A stretch of DNA of 64,000 bases from Burkholderiales bacterium (GCA_019635015.1 JAHCAG010000003.1:62001-126000); one strand, 5' to 3'. Shown: positions 27,942 to 36,473, counted from the first letter of the stretch. Made by a program: numbers and translations. The notes: generated from the sequence alone by a model not told the origin.

Positions 27942-29384
27942 ATGAGCATGAACATCATCGAAGAATTCACTCCGCTGTTCGCGCCGAAAACCGTTGCGGT
28001 GATCGGCGCCTCGACCAAGGGCAATGCACTGCCCAACGTGTTCATCCGCCGCATCCGCGAATTCGGCTTCAGCGGCGACATCTATCCGATCCATCCCGGT
28101 GCCGCCGAGATCGATGGCCTCACCGCGTACAAGACCCTGGCCGATACCCCGAAGCCGGTGGATTACGCCTACATCGCGGTGTCCGGCGCGCAGATTCCCG
28201 GCATGCTCGCAGCGGCCAAGGGCCATGTGCGGTTTGCGCAGGTGATCTCCAGCGGATTCGGCGAGGTTGACGAGGGCAAGGGCCTGCAGGATGAGCTGGT
28301 CAGCGCCGCGCGCGCCGGCGGCATGCGCCTGCTCGGCCCCAATTGCCTGGGCATCTACACGCCGCGCGGCGGCGTGACGTTTGCCGAAATCGGTCCGAAG
28401 GAAGTCGGGCATGTCGGCATCGTGTCGCAGAGCGGGGGCCTGGGCACAGACATCATCCGCCGCGGCCTGTCACGGGGCGTGAAGTTTTCCGGTCTTGTCA
28501 CCGTCGGCAACTGCGCCGACGTGACGCCCTCCGACCTGCTCGAGTTCTACCTCGCCGATCCGCAGACCAAAGTCATCGGCATGTACATCGAGACGGCGAA
28601 AGACGGCCGCCGCCTGTTCGACATCCTGCGCAACGCGAAAGCTTCGAAACCGGTGGTGATCCTGAAGGGCGGCCGCACGCAGCAGGGCCTTGCGGCGGCG
28701 GCCTCGCACACCGGTTCACTCGCCGGCGACGACCGTGTCTGGGTGGCGCTGGCGCGGCAGACCGGCTGCATGCTGGTCGACACGCTGGATCATTTCATCG
28801 ACACGCTGCTGATTTTCCAGACCCTGACGCCGCGGCCGCAGCGTCCGACGCGCAAGGTCGTGCTGTTCGGCAATGGCGGCGGCACCAGCGTGCTCGCCAC
28901 GGATTACTTCTCCCGCCTCGGCCTTGACGTGCTGCCTTTCGAGCAGGGCCCGATCGACGCGCTGGCGGCACTGAAGCTGCCACCGGGCACCAGCATCACC
29001 AATCCGGTGGATTGCCCGGTCGGCACGCTGCAGCAGGACGATGGCCGCGTCGCTGAAAAAATCCTCGACATCATCTGTGGCCAAGGCAAGCCCGAGGCGC
29101 TGGTGATGCACCTCAACCTGTCGGCGTTCGTGGGACGCACCAAGCCCGAGGTGCTGGATAACCTGGTGGCTGCCGCGATGCGGGTGCAGGAAAAATATCC
29201 GGGACAGTCGCATTTCATCCTGGTGCTGCGTTCCGACGGCGAGCCGGTGCTCGAAGCGCGCAAGCGCGAGTTCCGCGACAAGGCGGTGGCGCTGGGCGTG
29301 CCGGTCTACGACGAGATGGCCAGCGCCGGCCATCCGCTGGCGGCGCTGGCTGCTTTCGAACGTTACAAGGCCGTACGCGCCTGA
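27942..29384 (+). CDS. ADP-forming acyl-CoA synthetase, alpha (CoA-binding/ligase) subunit
   Basis: The 480-residue protein has the CoA-binding Rossmann domain (KTVAVIGASTKGNALPNVFIRR), the VGIVSQSGGLGTDII loop and the SHTGSLAG segment with the phosphorylated His of this family. It activates a carboxylic acid to its CoA thioester with its beta partner at 27224. The order beta then alpha as separate genes differs from the fused version at 53925-56000 in the same window. ATG at 27942 is used; an ATG two codons later is possible. The next gene starts on the last base of its stop codon. Confidence 0.92.
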   Translation: MSMNIIEEFTPLFAPKTVAVIGASTKGNALPNVFIRRIREFGFSGDIYPIHPGAAEIDGLTAYKTLADTPKPVDYAYIAVSGAQIPGMLAAAKGHVRFAQVISSGFGEVDEGKGLQDELVSAARAGGMRLLGPNCLGIYTPRGGVTFAEIGPKEVGHVGIVSQSGGLGTDIIRRGLSRGVKFSGLVTVGNCADVTPSDLLEFYLADPQTKVIGMYIETAKDGRRLFDILRNAKASKPVVILKGGRTQQGLAAAASHTGSLAGDDRVWVALARQTGCMLVDTLDHFIDTLLIFQTLTPRPQRPTRKVVLFGNGGGTSVLATDYFSRLGLDVLPFEQGPIDALAALKLPPGTSITNPVDCPVGTLQQDDGRVAEKILDIICGQGKPEALVMHLNLSAFVGRTKPEVLDNLVAAAMRVQEKYPGQSHFILVLRSDGEPVLEARKREFRDKAVALGVPVYDEMASAGHPLAALAAFERYKAVRA

Positions 29385-30583
29385 TGGCGTACCGGCACGA
29401 CTTTCGCGCCACCGGTTACCCGCTGCGGCTCTACAGCGGCAGGGATGCATTGGAAAACCTGCCGGCGGAACTGAAGCGCCATCGTTCGCAGCGTGCCTTC
29501 GTGATCTGCGGCCGCAGCGTGTCGCGCAGGACCGGACTGGTTGAGCGCATCGCGGCGATCCTTGGCCCGGCCTATGCCGGACGTTACGACGAAATCGAAA
29601 AGGACACGACCCTGGCCTCGGTGCAGGCCGCGGCGGCGGCCGCGCGCCTGGCGAAAGCCGACCTGCTGATCGGAGTCGGTGCCGGCAGTGTGATCCAGGG
29701 CACACGCGTGGTGGCGATCCTGCTCGCCGAGCAGGCGCCCGTGGATCAATTGATCACGCAGTACCCCGACAACGCGCCGGCGATCAGCCCGAAGCTGCTG
29801 GCGCCGAAGTTGCCGGTCATCAATGTGTTGACCGCGGCAACAACGGCACAGAACCGCGCCGGCTCGGCGGTCAAGGATCCGGCGCGGCCGAACCGGATGG
29901 AGTTCTTCGATCCGAAGACCCGGCCTGTCGCGCTGTTCTGGGATGAAGAGGCTTTGCTCACTGCGCCGGCATCATTGGCGCGCACCACCGGCACCTCCGT
30001 ATTCTGGCGCGCGATCATGAACCTTGGTGCTCCGCGCATGGCCCCGCTGTCGGAAGGTGACCGCCTGCAGGCCTTCCGCCTCGCGCGCGTTGCGCTGCCG
30101 CGGATGGGCGATCCGCCCGACGCCGCTGCGCGCATCGAGATGTGCGCAGCGGCCTTCCTGCAGAACCGCGACGCCGATGATGGCGGCGCGCTGACCGAGA
30201 AGCACTGGCCGGCACGCGTGACCTATGCGCTGGCCACCGCGCTGTTCAACCGCCATGCCCATGTCGGACAGGGTGAGGCCAACTCGGCGCTGACCGCGAC
30301 CGTGATCCGCCATTTCGGCATGCGCGACCCCGAAGCGATGGCACTGATTGCCGAAGCATTTGAAGCCACCGGCCCGCGCCCGTCGCATGAGCGTGCCGCG
30401 GATGCCGTGGAGCGCGCTTTTGCACAGGCGGGCATGCCGGTGCGGCTGGGGGAACTGGGCATATCGCAGGACAGCCTGGGTGAGGTGCTGGAAGCTTCGC
30501 TGAAAAATTTCAATGCCGATCCGAAGCGCGAGTTCCTGCGTGAGCGCGATGCGCTGATGGCGGCCTTGCAGGCCGCCTGGTAG
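29384..30583 (+). CDS. Iron-containing alcohol dehydrogenase fold protein lacking the metal ligands
   Basis: The 399-residue protein has the two-domain fold of group III alcohol dehydrogenases. The N-terminal nucleotide-binding part includes ADLLIGVGAGSVIQGTR and PVINVLTAATTAQNRAGSAV. By eye, the four usual metal ligands are replaced. The DALxHAxE helix reads SVFWRAIM, giving Ser205 for Asp and Arg209 for His. The first of the two later histidines is Tyr281. The HG pair in the next helix is Gln296-Gly297. It may be a metal-independent relative or a non-catalytic subunit. Its ATG overlaps the acyl-CoA synthetase stop, so it is the last gene of the carboxylase operon. Confidence 0.85.
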   Translation: MAYRHDFRATGYPLRLYSGRDALENLPAELKRHRSQRAFVICGRSVSRRTGLVERIAAILGPAYAGRYDEIEKDTTLASVQAAAAAARLAKADLLIGVGAGSVIQGTRVVAILLAEQAPVDQLITQYPDNAPAISPKLLAPKLPVINVLTAATTAQNRAGSAVKDPARPNRMEFFDPKTRPVALFWDEEALLTAPASLARTTGTSVFWRAIMNLGAPRMAPLSEGDRLQAFRLARVALPRMGDPPDAAARIEMCAAAFLQNRDADDGGALTEKHWPARVTYALATALFNRHAHVGQGEANSALTATVIRHFGMRDPEAMALIAEAFEATGPRPSHERAADAVERAFAQAGMPVRLGELGISQDSLGEVLEASLKNFNADPKREFLRERDALMAALQAAW

Positions 30584-30703
30584 GGCCGTCCTCCACAGTG
30601 CGGTCTGGTGCTTGACGCTGCCGGACATGCGGCAGAGACTTGATCAAGAAAAAACAGCGGCATCAGCCGCGGCCCCGTCGAATTTTGCCAGGAGGAGCTA
30701 CCC

Positions 30704-31717
30704 ATGCATTCGCAAAGTGTTACGGGCTGCCGGTCCCTGCGGCCCCTGCTTTCCCGGTTGCTGTGTTGTTGCGCCGCGTTGCTCGCCGCAACACTGATCC
30801 CGGCCGCGTCGGCACAGCAATTCCCTCAGCGCCCTGTTCGTTTCATCATTCCGCTCGCACCGGGTGGTGGTGTGGACATTACCGCGCGTACCGTCGCGCC
30901 GCGGCTCGGCGCGCTGTGGGGACAGACCGTGGTCGTCGATAACAGGCCGGGCGGCACCGGGGCCATCGGACTGGAAACGGCTGCCCGCGCGCAGCCGGAC
31001 GGGCACACCATCGTGATGATTACCGGGACCCATACCGCGCGCCGCGCCACGCATCACGGCCGTCTGTCGTATGACTTGCTGAAAGATTTCAGGGCGGTCA
31101 CCCAGATGACCCAGCAATCGTATGTGCTGGTCCTGCATCCCGGCGTCGCCGCAAAATCAATCCCGGAGCTGCTGGCGCTGGCCAAAGCCAAACCCGGCGG
31201 CCTGACCTACGGTTCAGCCGGACAGGGGAGCCTGCAGCACCTGTCCGGGGCATTGCTGGGGTCGCTGACGAACACCAACCTGCTGCATGTGGCCTACAAG
31301 GGCGGCGGCCCCGCGCTCGCCGATGTCCTGGGAGGACAGATCAGCATGGTCTTTGCCACGCCCCTCGAATCAGTTCCCCATATCAAAAGCGGACGCCTGC
31401 GCGCTCTCGCGGTCACCAGCCCCAAACGTTCACCCGCAATGCCTGATTTGCCGTCAATCGCGGAAACCGGTGTGGCGGGATACGAGGTGACCAACTGGTA
31501 CGGCGTGCTGGCTCCTGCGGCGACCCCGGCAACGATCATCAACATACTGAACCGCGGGATTGTCGACGTTCTGCGCACGCCGGAAATGCAGGAGCGATTC
31601 AAGGCCGACGGCGTGGAACTGGTGGGATCGACACCGGGGGAATACCAGAAACATATTTCCGCCGAAATCGTGAAGTGGGAAGGTGTCGTGAAAAAAGCGG
31701 GAATCCAGGTGGATTGA
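30704..31717 (+). CDS. Bug/TctC family solute-binding protein 1
   Basis: This periplasmic receptor of the Bug family binds a small organic acid or related compound. A signal peptide ends near residue 38 (AASAQQ). The family core follows: PVRFIIPLAPGGGVDITAR, VVVDNRPGGTGAIGLE, LLHVAYKGGGPALADVLGGQ and SGRLRALAV. A strong AGGAGGAG lies six bases upstream. It is separated by 120 bases from the Fe-ADH-like gene and precedes a beta-hydroxyacid dehydrogenase. No TctA/TctB membrane genes lie nearby. Confidence 0.94.
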   Translation: MHSQSVTGCRSLRPLLSRLLCCCAALLAATLIPAASAQQFPQRPVRFIIPLAPGGGVDITARTVAPRLGALWGQTVVVDNRPGGTGAIGLETAARAQPDGHTIVMITGTHTARRATHHGRLSYDLLKDFRAVTQMTQQSYVLVLHPGVAAKSIPELLALAKAKPGGLTYGSAGQGSLQHLSGALLGSLTNTNLLHVAYKGGGPALADVLGGQISMVFATPLESVPHIKSGRLRALAVTSPKRSPAMPDLPSIAETGVAGYEVTNWYGVLAPAATPATIINILNRGIVDVLRTPEMQERFKADGVELVGSTPGEYQKHISAEIVKWEGVVKKAGIQVD

Positions 31718-31751
31718 TGACGACAATGCCTGATGGGCAAAGGAGCAGAAG

Positions 31752-32672
31752 ATGCGAGTGGGATTCATAGGGCTGGGCACAATGGGGGCTTCGATCGCAC
31801 TGAACGCGATGAAGGGTGGTTTCGCACTGACGGTGCACGATGTGCGCAAGGAGGCCGCGGCGCCCCACCTCAAGACGGGTGCGGTGTGGGCGGACAGTGT
31901 CGAGGATGCCGGTCGCGATGCCGACGTGGTGCTGACTTCGCTGCCGGGACCGAAGGAAGTGAAGGCGGTGGCCGAAGGTTTGATCAAAACCATGCGCCCG
32001 GGCACGGTGTGGTTCGACCTGTCGACCAATTCGCCGACCGTGATACGCGATCTGCACGCACGTTTCGCCGGCAGGAAAATATCCCTGCTCGACGCACCGG
32101 TCAGCGGTGGACCTTCGGGCGCGAAGTCCGGCAAGATGGCGCTGTGGGTCGGCGGCGACAAGGCCGAGTTCGAGCGCTGCCGCAAGGTGCTGGATGCCGT
32201 CGGCGACCAGGTGATCTACATCGGGCCGGTCGGCGCCGGTTCGGTGGCGAAACTGGTGCACAACTGCGCCGGTTATTCGATGCAGCTGGCATTGGCCGAA
32301 CTGTTCACGATGGGCGTCAAGGCCGGGGTCGAACCGCTGCCGCTGTGGGCGGCGATCCGCCAGGGCGCGCTCGGCCGCAAGCGTACATTTGACCGCATCG
32401 GCGAGCAGTTCCTGCAGGGCAAATTCGATCCGCCGAACTTCGCACTGGCGCTCGCGCACAAGGACGTCACGCTGGCCACCGAGCTGGCGCGCGAGATCGG
32501 CGTGCCGATGCGGCTGGCGAACCTGACCTACGCCGAAATGACCGATGCGCTGAACCGTGGCTGGGCCCATCGGGACTCCCGCTCCTACCTGATCCTGCAG
32601 CAGGAGCGTGCCGGTATAAGCATCAAGGTCCCGGCAGAGGACATCGAGGCGGTGCTGAATCGCGACGGCTGA
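31752..32672 (+). CDS. NAD(P)-dependent beta-hydroxyacid dehydrogenase (3-hydroxyisobutyrate dehydrogenase family)
   Basis: The 306-residue enzyme oxidises a beta-hydroxyacid or reduces tartronate semialdehyde-like substrates. The dinucleotide motif GLGTMG opens the protein and DAPVSGGPSGA is the substrate loop. The catalytic lysine segment GAGSVAKLVHN is intact. An AAAGGAG precedes the ATG, and the gene lies 34 bases after the Bug receptor, which suggests the receptor delivers its substrate. Whether it acts on 3-hydroxyisobutyrate, tartronate semialdehyde or another acid cannot be told. Confidence 0.92.
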   Translation: MRVGFIGLGTMGASIALNAMKGGFALTVHDVRKEAAAPHLKTGAVWADSVEDAGRDADVVLTSLPGPKEVKAVAEGLIKTMRPGTVWFDLSTNSPTVIRDLHARFAGRKISLLDAPVSGGPSGAKSGKMALWVGGDKAEFERCRKVLDAVGDQVIYIGPVGAGSVAKLVHNCAGYSMQLALAELFTMGVKAGVEPLPLWAAIRQGALGRKRTFDRIGEQFLQGKFDPPNFALALAHKDVTLATELAREIGVPMRLANLTYAEMTDALNRGWAHRDSRSYLILQQERAGISIKVPAEDIEAVLNRDG

Positions 32673-32741
32673 ACCGCTACGGGATGCGTTCCCGCCCGGC
32701 GCGGAGTAGAGTGCGGCTTCAGCCACCGGAACCGCATCGCC

Positions 32742-33074
32742 ATGACCGATCGGGCAAAACGCCGGAAGTTATGCAGCCTGTTGCCGTGGGCGGCGGCCGT
32801 TCTGGCATCGCCCTTGGCCGCGGCAGCCGGACTTGCCGACTACAAGGAACGCCGGGTCGTGATGTACGCCACCAGCTGGTGTCCCTATTGCCAGCAGGCA
32901 CGCAATTATTTCCGCCAGCGGGGCATCCCGTATGTCGAGCATGACATCGAGAAGGACGCCGCTGCCCATCGCGACTACAAGGCCTTCGGCGGCAGGGGCG
33001 TCCCGGTCATATTCGTCGACAAGCGCCGGATGAACGGATTCAGCATCAGCGGCTTCGAGAAGATCTACCGGTGA
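32742..33074 (+). CDS. Exported glutaredoxin-like protein
   Basis: The 110-residue protein has a positively charged N-terminus and hydrophobic segment (signal peptide or anchor, about residues 1-30), then a glutaredoxin fold. The redox motif is SWCPYC, and GGRGVPVIFVDKRRMNGF contains the cis-Pro loop and the glycine that shapes the glutathione site. Most glutaredoxins are cytoplasmic, so an exported one is notable. It overlaps the next gene by four bases (GTGA), pointing to a shared job. Confidence 0.88.
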   Translation: MTDRAKRRKLCSLLPWAAAVLASPLAAAAGLADYKERRVVMYATSWCPYCQQARNYFRQRGIPYVEHDIEKDAAAHRDYKAFGGRGVPVIFVDKRRMNGFSISGFEKIYR

Positions 33075-33658
33075 CCGGGCTGCGGTTTGTGCTGATCGCA
33101 TTGGCGACCTGTCCGGCCATGGCCCAGCCACCGGTCGAAGCCGTGGCGCTGCCGGCCGAAGTCGCGCCCTTTGTCGAGGCGGGCAGCATCCCGATTGCCC
33201 TGGAGAAAGCCGATCTTGACCGCGACGGCCGCGCCGACTGGCTGCTGGTGCTCGAATATGCACGGCCGCGGATCGATCCCGCGAACCGGTTCGAGGAAGA
33301 GGGGCCGCGCGCCCTGCTGCTGCTCCGGCGCGGGGCCGACGGCCGGCTGGTGATGGCGGCGCGCAATGACCGCGTGGTCTATTGCCGTGGCTGCGGCGGC
33401 ATGATGGGCGATCCCTTCCAGGGGGTGGAGGCGGCTGCCGGCCGCTTTACCGTGACCAATGCCGGCGGCAGCCGCTACCGCTGGTCGCGTGCCTTCACCT
33501 TTGCCTGGTCACGCAGCGATGCAGCCTGGCAGCTGGTGCGGGTCGAAGACGGCAGCCTCGATATCCATGATCCGCGGCAACGCGAGAAACGCAGCGTGCG
33601 CCGGCCGCCCAAAGACTATGGGAAAATCGACTTCAAGGCTTATGTGCCGGAGCAATAA
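33071..33658 (+). CDS. Exported protein of unknown function with a Ca-binding-like loop
   Basis: The 195-residue protein begins at a GTG that overlaps the glutaredoxin stop. A short signal peptide covers about residues 1-18. The segment ADLDRDGRADWLLVLEY resembles an FG-GAP/EF-like DxDxDG calcium loop. A CRGC motif (in VVYCRGCGGMMG) could be redox-active and would be a natural partner for the adjacent exported glutaredoxin. No specific family is recognised. Confidence 0.8.
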   Translation: MTGLRFVLIALATCPAMAQPPVEAVALPAEVAPFVEAGSIPIALEKADLDRDGRADWLLVLEYARPRIDPANRFEEEGPRALLLLRRGADGRLVMAARNDRVVYCRGCGGMMGDPFQGVEAAAGRFTVTNAGGSRYRWSRAFTFAWSRSDAAWQLVRVEDGSLDIHDPRQREKRSVRRPPKDYGKIDFKAYVPEQ

Positions 33659-33715
33659 GCCGCAGAGGTCCGCGACAGCCGGGCAGCAGTCGACAATCAG
33701 CAGGGGGATCCAGTC

Positions 33716-33955
33716 ATGTTTGCAATCGTCAGCAAATCCGATGGTTATCCGGTCAGCCGCAGTGTCGGCGGCGGCCAGCCTGATCTCGTGGTGACCTGGA
33801 CTTCCGGGGACGGGGCAAAAGCCTTCCTCGCCGCGAAAGGCATTGAAGCTGAATATTCAGTGGTGGCGCTCACCGAAGATGCGCTGGCCGGCATGGCCAG
33901 GGCGCTGGGCTGCGACGCCGATGCCATTGCCTTCGACGCCTATCCCGAAAAATGA
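33716..33955 (+). CDS. Small protein of unknown function
   Basis: This 79-residue soluble protein (MFAIVSKSDGYPVSRSVGGG) has no signal peptide and no recognisable domain. A GGGGGA precedes the ATG by about eight bases. Alternating hydrophobic pattern and GC-rich codon use agree with a real gene. It lies between the exported redox pair and a small membrane protein, with 13 bases to the latter, so these may be cotranscribed. Confidence 0.62.
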   Translation: MFAIVSKSDGYPVSRSVGGGQPDLVVTWTSGDGAKAFLAAKGIEAEYSVVALTEDALAGMARALGCDADAIAFDAYPEK

Positions 33956-33968
33956 CGGCACAGCCCGG

Positions 33969-34247
33969 ATGAAGTATGTCGCCTGTCTCGGCATCCCGCT
34001 GCTGCTGCAGGCCCTGCTGACACTGATTTTCGGCCAGGCGGCATCCGGCGGATCCTTTGCCGGCCTCGGGGCGATGCTGTTGGCCGTGGTCGGCATCCCG
34101 CTGACCCTGATCGTCAATTTCGCGCTGATCCGTTCCTATCCCGCACAGAGCATCGCCGCACATTTCAACCGCTCCTTTCTGCTGGGCCTGATCCTGCCGG
34201 GCCTGCAACTCGCGCTGCTGCTGGCGGTTTCCATCGGACGCTGGTGA
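33969..34247 (+). CDS. Small membrane protein of unknown function
   Basis: The 92-residue protein has three predicted membrane segments (about residues 3-20, 32-52 and 67-88) and no recognisable motif. The ATG at 33969 is chosen since upstream codons in this frame overlap the previous gene. Function unknown. Confidence 0.65.
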   Translation: MKYVACLGIPLLLQALLTLIFGQAASGGSFAGLGAMLLAVVGIPLTLIVNFALIRSYPAQSIAAHFNRSFLLGLILPGLQLALLLAVSIGRW

Positions 34248-34305
34248 TCGGCCGCCTGCGGCAGCTACAATGCCCGCGGCTCAACAAGGCAGGGATGGAT
34301 CACGA

Positions 34306-34692
34306 ATGGATACGTTGCAGAGCGGGATGAAACTCACCGTTGAACGCGAAGTCACCGAGGCGATGACCACGCAGCGCGGCGAGTACAAGGTTTTTTCCAC
34401 GCCGAACATGGTGCAGTTCTGCGAAAGTGCCGCTGGACAACTGGTGGCGCCGCATCTCAAGCCGGGTCAGGGACAGGTCGGCATGGTGGTGACCATCCGC
34501 CACATGGGGCCGACGCCGATGGGCAAACGCGTGCGCGCCGAAGTTGAACTCACCGGCATTGACCGGCGGCGCCTGAGCTTCAAGATCAGGGTTTTCGATG
34601 ACGTGGAGCAGGTCGGTGAATGCGATCACGACCGTTTCGTCGTCGATCTCGACAAGTACCAGGCAAAGCTGAAGAAAAAAATAGAAGGCTGA
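34306..34692 (+). CDS. Hotdog-fold thioesterase of the FlK (fluoroacetyl-CoA thioesterase) type
   Basis: The 128-residue protein is a single hotdog domain. FlK of Streptomyces cattleya uses Thr42, Glu50 and His76. Here Thr32 (STPNMV), Glu40 (CESAA) and His66 (IRHMGPTP) are spaced identically at 8 and 26 residues. This suggests a thioesterase that protects against a toxic or dead-end acyl-CoA. An AGGGA lies upstream of the ATG at 34306. It ends convergent with the EamA gene over an AT-rich 30-base gap. Confidence 0.88.
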   Translation: MDTLQSGMKLTVEREVTEAMTTQRGEYKVFSTPNMVQFCESAAGQLVAPHLKPGQGQVGMVVTIRHMGPTPMGKRVRAEVELTGIDRRRLSFKIRVFDDVEQVGECDHDRFVVDLDKYQAKLKKKIEG

Positions 34693-34709
34693 CGCCCGGG
34701 AATGTTTTA

Positions 34710-34740
34710 CAAGTATTTGATTTTATTGATTATTTTTTAA
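34710..34740 (+). repeat. AT-rich dispersed motif, fullest copy
   Basis: CAAGTATTTGATTTT followed by ATTGATTATTTTTT lies between two convergent genes. Related segments occur on the minus strand at 14411-14440, 46101-46130 and 60621-60635. The role is unknown. Confidence 0.4.
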
Positions 34741-35616
34741 GGTGCTGCGGCGGGCGAGCACGATGCCGGTGAGCACCAGTGCCGCCCCGGCGAACTGCAG
34801 CGCGCCCAGGGTTTCCCCGAGCAGCAGCCAGGCGAACAGCGTGGCCATCACCGGCTGCAGCAGCAGCCCCACCGACGAAAACACCGCCGCCAGGTGGGCC
34901 ATCGCCCAGGCGATCAGGCTTTGCCCGATGACCTGGGCGAACAGCGCGATGCCGATCAGTTTCAGCCAGCCCGCACCGCTGTCGGGCAGCAACTGCTCAC
35001 CGGACAGCCAGGCGACCGGCAGCAGCAACAGCGCCATGACCGTGCTGCTCCAGGCCATCAGGCTTGCCGTGGGCATGTGCGCGCGCAAACGGGTCACCGC
35101 AATCTGGTACGCCGCGTAGAACATCGCGGTGATGACGCCAAGGCCGTCGCCGAGCAGCGCCGTGCCGCCCTGGCCGAAGCTGGCGCCGACCAGCAGCAGC
35201 GTGCCGGCCATCGCAGCGGCCAGTCCGGCGACGAAGAGTTTTCGCGGGACCTGCCGGTAGAGCAGCCAGGCCGCTGCGGTGACAAAAATCGGCGCCAGGT
35301 TGGCCAGCAGCGTGGTGTTGGCGATCGAGGTCAGCAGGATCGACCAGTGCCACACGGCAAGATCGCCGGCAAAGAAGGCGCCGGTGGCGAAGAGTTTGCC
35401 GCGGTGCGCGCGGAAATGCTCCGCCTGCCGCGCCACACCCTCGCTGGCCAGGGTCCACAGCCACAGCAGCGGCAGCGCGAGGAAGACGCGCCAGAACGCG
35501 GTGGCCACCGGCCCGGTTTCGCTGACCTTGACGAACAGCGGTGCCGTGGCAATGGCGGTTGCGCCCGCGAACAACGCGGCCAGCGCCAGCCATTCACGGG
35601 ACGGAGACAGCTTCAT
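34723..35616 (-). CDS. EamA/DMT superfamily transporter
   Basis: The 297-residue protein has ten hydrophobic segments in two repeats of five, the EamA arrangement. Repeat 1 includes ATAPLFVKVSETGPVATAFWR and repeat 2 includes GDGLGVITAMFYAAYQIAV. Such proteins export amino acids or metabolites, or act as permeases. The substrate is unknown. The stop codon lies in the AT-rich dispersed motif. Confidence 0.9.
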   Translation of the reverse strand: MKLSPSREWLALAALFAGATAIATAPLFVKVSETGPVATAFWRVFLALPLLWLWTLASEGVARQAEHFRAHRGKLFATGAFFAGDLAVWHWSILLTSIANTTLLANLAPIFVTAAAWLLYRQVPRKLFVAGLAAAMAGTLLLVGASFGQGGTALLGDGLGVITAMFYAAYQIAVTRLRAHMPTASLMAWSSTVMALLLLPVAWLSGEQLLPDSGAGWLKLIGIALFAQVIGQSLIAWAMAHLAAVFSSVGLLLQPVMATLFAWLLLGETLGALQFAGAALVLTGIVLARRSTLKNNQ

Positions 35617-35643
35617 GCGCGGGGCGGGGCGCCCGCCCGGGGA

Positions 35644-36420
35644 TTACCGGCCGCTGAACTTCGGCTTGCGTTTTTCAATGAATGCCGCCATGCCTTCCTT
35701 CTGGTCCTGCGAGGCGAACAGCATCTGCAGCGTGCGTGTTTCCAGGGTGAGTCCGGTTTCCAGCGACGCGTCCATGCCGCGGATCACGGATTCCTTGGTC
35801 TGCTGGATGGCCAGCGGCGCCAGTTCGGCAATCTGTGCGGCCATGGCCACGGCGCGCTTCTCGACCTCGGCATCGGGCACGATCTCGCTGACCAGCCCCA
35901 TCTCGTTGGCTTCCTTCGCGCCGAACAGATCGCCGGTCAGCACGTAACGCATGGCCTTGTACTTGCCGACGGTGCGCGGAAAACGCTGGGTGCCGCCGCC
36001 GCCGGGAATGATGCCGATCTTCACTTCCGGCTGGCCGAACTTCGCCGACTCGCCGGCGATGATGATGTCGCAGGTCATCGCCAGTTCGCAGCCCCCGCCG
36101 AGCGCGAAGCCGCTGACCGCGGCGATCACCGGTTTCGGGCAGGCGTAGATGGTGCGCCACATTTTCTGGGTGCCGCGCAGCAGCATGTCGATGGTCGACG
36201 CGTTCGCCATCTCCTTGATGTCGGCGCCTGCGGCAAAAGCCTTCTCGTTGCCGGTGAGCACGATGCAGCGCACGGACTCGTCGTCGCTCATCTCCGTCAG
36301 GTACTGGCCGATCAGCCGCCGCACCTCGAGGTTGAGCGCGTTGCGCGCTTCGGGCCGGTTGATGCGGATCAGGCCCACGCCTTCGGCGGGGCGTTCGGTG
36401 ATGACGACGGGTGCATTCAT
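35644..36420 (-). CDS. Enoyl-CoA hydratase
   Basis: The 258-residue crotonase has the complete hydratase site: GGGCELAMTCD with Glu112 and FGQPEVKIGIIPGGGG with Glu132, plus the oxyanion loop FAAGADIKEM. It hydrates trans-2-enoyl-CoA in beta-oxidation. AGGAG precedes the ATG. A terminator separates it from the Bug receptor gene upstream, so it is probably transcribed separately. Contrast it with the crotonase at 20487, which lacks both glutamates. Confidence 0.94.
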   Translation of the reverse strand: MNAPVVITERPAEGVGLIRINRPEARNALNLEVRRLIGQYLTEMSDDESVRCIVLTGNEKAFAAGADIKEMANASTIDMLLRGTQKMWRTIYACPKPVIAAVSGFALGGGCELAMTCDIIIAGESAKFGQPEVKIGIIPGGGGTQRFPRTVGKYKAMRYVLTGDLFGAKEANEMGLVSEIVPDAEVEKRAVAMAAQIAELAPLAIQQTKESVIRGMDASLETGLTLETRTLQMLFASQDQKEGMAAFIEKRKPKFSGR

Positions 36421-36473
36421 GAACGGACTCCTGGTTGCATTTTTCGGTGACAGTACTGCCAGATCAACAAAAC

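Noticed and set aside
30612-30640. TTGACG-like -35 before Bug receptor 1
   Set aside because: The paired -10 at 17 bases (GAGACT) matches only three of six positions, too weak to list as a promoter.
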